Shown one piece after another: positions 5,506-9,851 of a stretch of DNA of 9,851 bases; within the stretch, counting starts at the first letter, position 1, and the number at the start of each line of letters is the position of its first letter. Source of the stretch: Chlorobiota bacterium. GTDB lineage: Bacteria; Bacteroidota; Ignavibacteria; Ignavibacteriales; Ignavibacteriaceae. The DNA lies in the NCBI GenBank assembly GCA_008363265.1, contig RHKR01000050.1, positions 1 through 9,851 of the forward strand. The letters are read 5' to 3'. A program made the position numbers and the translations under genes. The notes under the pieces are model-generated. The model did no database searches and was not told the origin of the DNA. It saw nothing but the letters and a program-made list of their open reading frames with translations.

Positions 5506-5745
5506 ATGTCAAGAACATGCCAGGTTACCGGAATAAAACCAAAGTACGGCAGCAGCATATCTCATGCTCACAACCACACAAAGAGAAGATTCCTCCCCAA
5601 CCTTCAGAAAAAGAAGATCTGGGTACAGGAACTCAACAGGTTCGTGACCGTGAAACTTACCGCCAAAGCGCTGAAGACCATCGCAAAGAACGGTACCGCT
5701 GTTATAGCACAGCTTGTCAGAGAGAAGAAGATCGACGCAAGATGA
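5506..5745 (+). CDS. rpmB: 50S ribosomal protein L28
   Basis: The 79-residue basic protein starts MSRTCQVTGIKPKYGSSISH, continues AHNHTKRRFLPNLQ (about residues 21-34), KKIWVQELNRFVTVKLTAKALKTIAKNG, and ends REKKIDAR. This is the bL28 pattern: C-x-x-T-G-x-x-P-x-x-G, then the S-H-A/S-x-N-x-T-K-R-x-x-x-P-N-L-Q core, then V-x-L-x-T-x-A-L-K-T-I. It is a structural protein of the large ribosomal subunit. The length is normal for the family. It has its own promoter and ribosome binding site and a terminator 22 nt after the stop. The frequent partner gene rpmG (L33) does not follow, so here it is a single-gene unit. Confidence 0.97.
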   Translation: MSRTCQVTGIKPKYGSSISHAHNHTKRRFLPNLQKKKIWVQELNRFVTVKLTAKALKTIAKNGTAVIAQLVREKKIDAR

Positions 5746-5766
5746 TCTCTCCGAGATACGAGTTTT

Positions 5767-5799
5767 AAAAAGACCGCCCTCACGCAGGCGGTCTTTTTT
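5767..5799 (+). terminator. Rho-independent terminator after rpmB
   Basis: AGACCGCC (5771-5778) pairs with GGCGGTCT (5787-5794) around the loop CTCACGCA. The stem extends through the flanking A and T runs to about 12 bp, with a T tract to 5799. The A run on the left arm would let it also work on the other strand. Confidence 0.93.
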
Positions 5800-5863
5800 G
5801 CTTTAAAAACCTACAGACTCCCCCGGTTTCCACTTTTTACGGTCAAAAAACCGCCACCTCACC

Positions 5864-5884
5864 CCTGAAACATTTCGTTTCAGG
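5864..5884 (+). repeat. 8-bp perfect hairpin CCTGAAAC/GTTTCAGG
   Basis: CCTGAAAC (5864-5871) and GTTTCAGG (5877-5884) enclose the 5-nt loop ATTTC. It lies 64 nt past the rpmB terminator and has no T tract, so a second terminator is unlikely. It may be an operator or an RNA structure. Confidence 0.5.
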
Positions 5885-5956
5885 CTATATTAACAATAAA
5901 CCCTTTTATTATATAATTATTGCCTTTCTTTATCCCTTTTTATCGATTATATTATA

Positions 5957-5986
5957 CCCTGTAAAATAAATTTATCCTTGTAAAAT
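5957..5986 (+). repeat. Two-copy direct repeat CCYTGTAAAAT, 19-nt period
   Basis: CCCTGTAAAAT (5957-5967) and CCTTGTAAAAT (5976-5986) match at 10 of 11 positions and start 19 nt apart, close to two helical turns. They end 5 nt before the -35 of the likely ccmC promoter, a common place for a tandem activator site. Chance similarity in AT-rich DNA is possible. Confidence 0.4.
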
Positions 5987-5991
5987 TTAAT

Positions 5992-6020
5992 TTGACCTTT
6001 AGCCTGATAAACGTTACTTT
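5992..6020 (+). promoter_or_regulatory. Candidate promoter of the ccmCDEF operon
   Basis: TTGACC (5992-5997) and TACTTT (6015-6020) are 17 nt apart. The -35 is good; the -10 is weaker but also resembles the TA-n-n-TTT part of the Bacteroidota consensus. Arms TTTAGCCT (5998-6005) and AGGCTGAA (6024-6031) can pair across the -10 with one G-U pair, so a repressor site or a leader hairpin is possible. Confidence 0.4.
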
Positions 6021-6055
6021 TTTAGGCTGAATTATTTTATTTCCAACGAGATCAG

Positions 6056-6784
6056 ATGAAAAACATTGTTCACACTAAATGGTATCAGATCCTCCTCTTT
6101 GTCCTGATGACATACGTCATAATCGCCGGGATAAGCTTTCCGATCGTACCAAAACCTCAGTCCTGGAATGAGTTCCCGCTCATCATGGGACTCGGTGAAA
6201 ACGCCAAGATTATCTTCTTCCACGTCCCGAGCTCCTGGCTGGCGACTGTGGCCTTTCTCATGGCAACCATTTACAGTATAAAATATCTCAGAAAGAAAAA
6301 CCTCGAAGACGATATGAAGGCCTACACATCGATCCAGATCGGTATGGTTTTCGTGGTCCTCGCCACAGTTACCGGCTCTGTATGGGCCAAGTTCGCCTGG
6401 GGTTCGTTCTGGCACTGGGATCCGCGTGAGACCAGCATCTTTGCCCTCCTGCTGATCTATGGCGCTCTCTTCGCTCTCCGCTCCGCGATCGAGAACGAGG
6501 ATAAAAGAGCCACCCTCTCCGCGGTCTACAACATTATCGTATTCGTAACTGTACCCTTCTTCATTTTCATCATGCCAAGGATCATGGCGGGTCTTCACCC
6601 CGGAAGTGCCGATGACGACAATGCCGGTCCGGTGGTCAACTTCAAAATGAACGGCAACATGCAGCTCGTTTTTTACATATCGCTGACGGCTTTCAGCATG
6701 CTTTATGCCTGGATGTGGAGCGTTGGATCAAAGTCGATGATCCTGCTCGACAAGGTTAAAAAACAGAAACTTTATCAAGGATAA
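6056..6784 (+). CDS. ccmC: Haem exporter/chaperone-loading protein CcmC
   Basis: CcmC holds haem at the outer face of the inner membrane and passes it to CcmE. The 242-residue product has about six membrane helices. It shows the tryptophan-rich WWD motif, WGSFWHWDPRETS (115-127), between the two haem-ligand histidines H56 (FFHVPSSW) and H181 (GLHPGS). Length and motif order are normal for CcmC, and the length rules out CcmF. It is the first gene of the visible ccm cluster, overlapping nothing and preceded by a promoter-like region. ccmD starts 9 nt after its stop. The usual upstream partners ccmA and ccmB (the ABC part that releases holo-CcmE) are absent here and must be elsewhere if present. 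Confidence 0.95.
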   Translation: MKNIVHTKWYQILLFVLMTYVIIAGISFPIVPKPQSWNEFPLIMGLGENAKIIFFHVPSSWLATVAFLMATIYSIKYLRKKNLEDDMKAYTSIQIGMVFVVLATVTGSVWAKFAWGSFWHWDPRETSIFALLLIYGALFALRSAIENEDKRATLSAVYNIIVFVTVPFFIFIMPRIMAGLHPGSADDDNAGPVVNFKMNGNMQLVFYISLTAFSMLYAWMWSVGSKSMILLDKVKKQKLYQG

Positions 6785-6793
6785 GGATTTACA

Positions 6794-6928
6794 ATGGAAT
6801 TTCTTGAAAAAAACGCTATTTATATCGTACTAATTATTGTCCTGTTAACATGGGGAGGCATCTTCTCCTTCATGTACACACTCGACAGAAGACTAAAAGA
6901 ACTAAAGCAAGAAGTTGAGGAGAAATAA
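6794..6928 (+). CDS. ccmD: CcmD-like small membrane protein (44 aa)
   Basis: This short gene encodes 44 residues: MEFLEKNAIYIVLIIVLLTW, then GGIFSFMYTLDRRLKELKQE and a charged VEEK end. One membrane helix (about residues 8-27) is followed by a basic/acidic cytoplasmic tail, the layout of CcmD, which holds CcmC and CcmE together and aids release of holo-CcmE. The assignment rests on size, topology, the W-x-x-x-F/Y-x-x-Y-T-L-D-R-R-L-x-x-L pattern and its place between ccmC and ccmE. AAGGA at 6783-6787, 6 nt before the ATG, overlaps the ccmC stop. Its own 3' end contains the ccmE ribosome binding site. It is easily missed because of its length. Confidence 0.85.
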   Translation: MEFLEKNAIYIVLIIVLLTWGGIFSFMYTLDRRLKELKQEVEEK

Positions 6929-6930
6929 AC

Positions 6931-7368
6931 ATGTCTGAGCAGACATTCATGCAGAAAAACGGCAGGTTCGTTATCGGTGGCGGTATCATCGTGGTGTTCC
7001 TCGCCTTCATGGGTTATTTCTTTACTCAGAGCAGCATCGGCTACGAAGAGAGCCTTGCCAAAGTGAAAGAATCGGGCAAGACCATTCGCGCCACAGGTGC
7101 CTGGGTGAAGGAAAAAAACTATGAATACAAGAACAAGGTCTTCACTTTCTATATGAAAGACACCGAAGGCAACGAAATGAAGGTTATCTACAAAGGTGCC
7201 ATCCCCAATAACTTTGAGTCGGCCACCAGCGTTGTGGTTACCGGCAAATATGTCGGCGATGCCTTCGAAGCAAAAGACATTCTGACCAAGTGCCCCTCAA
7301 AATATCAGGAAGGTGATGTGCCGGCCGGGGCTACACATCCCGATCAGATAAAAAAGAATGCTTCATAA
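6931..7368 (+). CDS. ccmE: Haem chaperone CcmE, Cys-type (CxxxY) variant
   Basis: CcmE binds haem covalently in the periplasm and carries it from CcmC to CcmF. The product has 145 residues: a short cytoplasmic start, a membrane anchor (about 13-31), then the beta-barrel OB-fold domain (about 50-118) with ATGAWV, FTFYMKDTEGNEMKVIYKG, IPNNF and VVVTGKYVGDAFEAKDILTKC. At the haem-attachment place the common family has H-x-x-x-Y (LAKHDENY in E. coli); here it is C121-P-S-K-Y125. The Cys codon is TGC at 7291-7293. This matches the CxxxY CcmE of System I*, known from Desulfovibrio and archaea, so the change is a recognised variant, not a broken gene. GAGGAG (6917-6922) stands 8 nt before the ATG, inside ccmD. 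ccmF follows after 39 nt. Confidence 0.95.
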   Translation: MSEQTFMQKNGRFVIGGGIIVVFLAFMGYFFTQSSIGYEESLAKVKESGKTIRATGAWVKEKNYEYKNKVFTFYMKDTEGNEMKVIYKGAIPNNFESATSVVVTGKYVGDAFEAKDILTKCPSKYQEGDVPAGATHPDQIKKNAS

Positions 7369-7407
7369 TTTTTTAAATTGGAATAACCCTACAAAAGGAG
7401 ACCCACT

Positions 7408-9828
7408 ATGGCCGGAAGTATAGTACTTACCCTGGCTCTGGTATTTTCACTCTTCTCAATGACTATGTTCTGGTTTTCATACAGAAGAAGTGATGAGCAA
7501 GCGACATATCTGAAGTATGCCCGTCTGGGATACCATGCTATGGCGATCATGGTAATTGTAGCCTCAACTTTGTTGCTCTACATAATTTTAACACATCAAT
7601 ACCAATACAATTACGTCTTCAACTACAGTAACGACGATCTCCCGCTCGGACTTCTCCTCTCAACCTTCTGGGCAGGACAGGAAGGAAGTTTCCTCCTCTG
7701 GATACTGATGACCGTCCTTATTGGTATCGGACTTCAGTCGTACACTGAAAAAAGGGGCGACCTCGAGCCGAGGGTGATGCTGGTCTATACCCTGACCACT
7801 ACCTTCCTCCTCATCATGGTTTCACCCATAATGAAAAACCCCTTCGCCCTCATCTGGCAGGGAGAGAATCCCTTCGTTGAACTGAAATATTTCAATATGG
7901 AATTGCTGCAGTCGAACGCTTTCGGCTTTGTCCAGAATTTCCTCTTCGGAAATGAAGGCGGAAGCCCGACGCACGTGAAACTCGACAAGGATTTCATCGG
8001 CAACCTCTCCGCGACCGGTTACACGGTTTCCGATATTCTCATTCACGGTAAAGGCCTGAATCCGCTACTCCAGAACTTCTGGATGCAGATCCACCCGCCG
8101 ATCCTCTTCGCTGGCTTTTCAGCAGCAGCTGTTCCATTCGCTTTCGCGATCTCCGCCCTCATCAAAAATGAATACAACGATTGGGTCCGTCAGTCACTCC
8201 CCTGGATCCTTTTCGCTGGTGGCGTGCTCGGACTCGGAATAATGCTCGGCGGTTACTGGGCTTACGGCGTTCTCGGCTGGGGCGGTTACTGGGCATGGGA
8301 TCCCGTTGAGAACTCAAGTCTCGTTCCCTGGATCATTAGCGTGGCTGCAATTCATACCATGCTAGTTCAGATCAGAACGCAGAAGAAAGACCCGAACAAC
8401 GGCAGATACCTGATAACAAACATTTTACTCTCGATCCTCACATTCGTGATGGTTGTTTATAGTACATTCCTTACCCGCAGCGGTATCCTTGGTGATTCTT
8501 CCGTTCACTCATTTGCTGAACCCGGAAGAGTGGTTTACATTTTCCTCGTCGTGTTTGTGGTAAGTTTCACCGGACTAGGTGTAGGAATGATCCTATTCCG
8601 CCTTAAAGATCTTCTCAAGATCTCAAAAACCGGCGAGGAATCAACCCTTTCAAGAGAACTCGCCCTTTTCATGGCGGCTTTCTCACTCGGAATGTCAGCG
8701 ATCATCGTCGCAGTCGGCACTTCGGCCCCTATCTTCGGCGTGAAGGTTGAGATAGAGTTCTACAATATCATGCATGTACCGCTTACGATCATTTTACTTA
8801 TCGTAAACGGTCTCAGTCTTATCCTGAAGTGGAGAACCACCTCATCCGATACACTGAAAAAAGACCTGCTGCGTACCGGCGCGATCACCGCTGTACTCAG
8901 CGTGGCCGCGATCTTCATCGGCGGTGTCGATAAAGTGATGATGATAATCCTCCTCGTAGCCGCGATGTTCTCACTCGTTGTGAACGCGGAGGTAATGTTC
9001 AGGATCATGAGAGGCAGCCAGAACAAGATGGGTGCTTACATTGCCCATATCGGACTCGCCCTTTTCGTTCTCGGAGTCATCGGTTCTTCAGCTTTCAGCT
9101 CTGAACTTGAGATCGACCTTGAAAAAGGAAAGACAGCAAACGTTCTCGGCTACGATGTAACCTTTGCCGGTCTCGAACCATTCCAGGAGAACGGCCACAC
9201 CAAATATCACTGCCGTCTCGATGTTAAATCAGGTTCAGGCACCTCGGTGGTAAGACCCGTGATGTACGTTGCCGACTTCAACAACTCCCTCATGAGAGAG
9301 CCCGACATGAAGTACGGTCTCCTCTCCGATTTCTACGTGGCCCCCGTCAGCTTCGACGACGGCTCACAGACCGGTGAAGAAGGTGTCGCGATACAGGAAG
9401 GCAAGGATGTTAATGTCGCCGGTATCAAGATCAAATACAAAGAGTTCATCAAGCCTGACATGGCCGCAATGACAACCGATGCCGATTTCAAGATGGGCGT
9501 AAAAGCCGACATTACCAAAGACGGCAAGACCGTGAAACGCGACCTTCTCTATGCCAGAATTGGCGGTAAGATGCAGTCAGATCCCGTTACCATCGACGAG
9601 TTCGGGGTTACCCTCCAGCTCAAAACGATGAATCCGGGCGACAAGTCAGCCACTCTCACCGTTACCGATAAAGACGGCAACGCGGCTCAGAAAACCCCCA
9701 AAGAGGTTCTTACGATCCATGCCTCAATAAAGCCGATGATCAATCTCGTATGGGCAGGCGTTATAGTGGTTGTGTTTGGTTTCGGAATATCGATGTTCCG
9801 CAGACTGAGGGAAGCTCAGGATAAGTAA
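7408..9828 (+). CDS. ccmF: Cytochrome c haem lyase subunit CcmF
   Basis: CcmF joins haem from CcmE to CXXCH motifs of apocytochromes. The 806-residue protein is longer than E. coli CcmF (about 650). It has many membrane helices, the WWD motif WGGYWAWDPVEN (291-302), and four candidate haem-ligand histidines: H229 (QIHPPILF), H316 (AAIHTML), H367 (SSVHSFAEP) and H547 (AHIGLALF). FLTRSGILG precedes H367 as in the family. Two parts explain the extra length: about 50 added residues between NPF (144-146) and GLNPLLQ (from 216), and a long periplasmic domain from about 565 to 780 before the last helix. The end, FRRLREAQDK, is cytoplasmic. AAGGAG (7395-7400) lies 7 nt before the ATG. The window ends 23 nt after the stop, so later ccm genes may follow. 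Confidence 0.96.
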   Translation: MAGSIVLTLALVFSLFSMTMFWFSYRRSDEQATYLKYARLGYHAMAIMVIVASTLLLYIILTHQYQYNYVFNYSNDDLPLGLLLSTFWAGQEGSFLLWILMTVLIGIGLQSYTEKRGDLEPRVMLVYTLTTTFLLIMVSPIMKNPFALIWQGENPFVELKYFNMELLQSNAFGFVQNFLFGNEGGSPTHVKLDKDFIGNLSATGYTVSDILIHGKGLNPLLQNFWMQIHPPILFAGFSAAAVPFAFAISALIKNEYNDWVRQSLPWILFAGGVLGLGIMLGGYWAYGVLGWGGYWAWDPVENSSLVPWIISVAAIHTMLVQIRTQKKDPNNGRYLITNILLSILTFVMVVYSTFLTRSGILGDSSVHSFAEPGRVVYIFLVVFVVSFTGLGVGMILFRLKDLLKISKTGEESTLSRELALFMAAFSLGMSAIIVAVGTSAPIFGVKVEIEFYNIMHVPLTIILLIVNGLSLILKWRTTSSDTLKKDLLRTGAITAVLSVAAIFIGGVDKVMMIILLVAAMFSLVVNAEVMFRIMRGSQNKMGAYIAHIGLALFVLGVIGSSAFSSELEIDLEKGKTANVLGYDVTFAGLEPFQENGHTKYHCRLDVKSGSGTSVVRPVMYVADFNNSLMREPDMKYGLLSDFYVAPVSFDDGSQTGEEGVAIQEGKDVNVAGIKIKYKEFIKPDMAAMTTDADFKMGVKADITKDGKTVKRDLLYARIGGKMQSDPVTIDEFGVTLQLKTMNPGDKSATLTVTDKDGNAAQKTPKEVLTIHASIKPMINLVWAGVIVVVFGFGISMFRRLREAQDK

Positions 9829-9851
9829 CCCCTGATCTTCAACTGTTCTTT

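Larger units (their letters stand above)
5800..6055. other. Control region upstream of ccmC (256 nt, no gene; 310 nt gene-free from the rpmB stop)
   Basis: I see no ORF or RNA gene. The region has a GC-neutral left part with a perfect 8-bp hairpin (5864-5884), then about 150 nt of very AT-rich DNA. The AT-rich part carries CAATAA/TTATTG arms (5894-5899, 5917-5922), two copies of a direct repeat (5957-5986) and a promoter-like sequence (5992-6020). The ribosome binding site for ccmC is weak (ACGAG about 10 nt before the ATG). Confidence 0.6.

Noticed and set aside
5517..5768. An 83-codon + strand frame overlapping rpmB.
   Set aside because: It is a shifted reading of rpmB that ends at the foot of its terminator. 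The L28 frame has the ribosome binding site and the family motifs.
5894..5922. CAATAA/TTATTG arms and ATTATATAAT as a significant structure.
   Set aside because: The sequence is so AT-rich here that short palindromes of this kind are expected by chance.
6032..6598. A 188-codon open frame on the - strand across ccmC.
   Set aside because: It lies wholly antisense to ccmC, whose WWD motif and haem histidines are clear. Its product is a charged, low-information sequence with no domain, as expected from a shadow of membrane-protein codons.
7291..7305. The missing His in CcmE as a sign of an inactive gene.
   Set aside because: The rest of the protein is intact and the Cys-x3-Tyr form is a known functional variant.
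1..9851. CRISPR arrays, tRNA or rRNA genes, insertion sequences.
   Set aside because: I found no evenly spaced repeats, cloverleaf-like sequence or transposase coding on reading both strands.

Overview
The window is about 9.85 kb of a bacterial chromosome with moderate GC content. Every gene I can support lies on the + strand. It looks like a Bacteroidota/Chlorobiota-group (FCB) bacterium, possibly Ignavibacteria-like. The reasons are a small DUF3098-like membrane protein, a long CcsA/CcmF-type haem lyase and a Gram-negative Omp85 barrel. That placement is an inference from gene content, not a database match.

Layout. (1) 2-532 is the 3' end of an Omp85/BamA-type outer-membrane barrel gene. 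It overlaps a TTG-started RNase HI gene (516-1280) that carries an unrecognised N-terminal domain. (2) A 313-nt AT-rich gap precedes a small helical, possibly DNA-binding protein of 82 aa (1594-1842). Its 3' side holds three consecutive inverted repeats, the last a good intrinsic terminator (1950-1980). (3) A tight four-gene cluster runs from 1998 to 4430: a two-TM DUF3098-like protein, a lone EutN/CcmL microcompartment-vertex protein, DprA, and an MlaF-type ABC ATPase. (4) An AT-richer two-gene cassette (4560-5340) encodes a 77-aa protein overlapping an AbiEii/DUF6036-like nucleotidyltransferase, an arrangement like a toxin-antitoxin pair. (5) rpmB (ribosomal protein L28) forms its own unit with a sigma70-like promoter and a strong terminator. 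(6) A cytochrome c maturation cluster, ccmC-ccmD-ccmE-ccmF (6056-9828), fills the rest and probably continues downstream.

How the genes work together. The ccm genes form the haem-handling branch of System I cytochrome c biogenesis. CcmC loads haem on CcmE with help from CcmD, and CcmF attaches it to apocytochrome. The CcmE here has Cys in place of the usual haem-binding His (C121-x3-Y125), which is the mark of the known System I* variant. ccmA and ccmB are not in the window.

Best leads for something new: the isolated microcompartment vertex gene inside a dprA operon, the small-protein/nucleotidyltransferase pair, the triple-hairpin region before the dprA operon, and the ordered repeats in the ccm control region. 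I saw no rRNA, tRNA, CRISPR array or insertion sequence.
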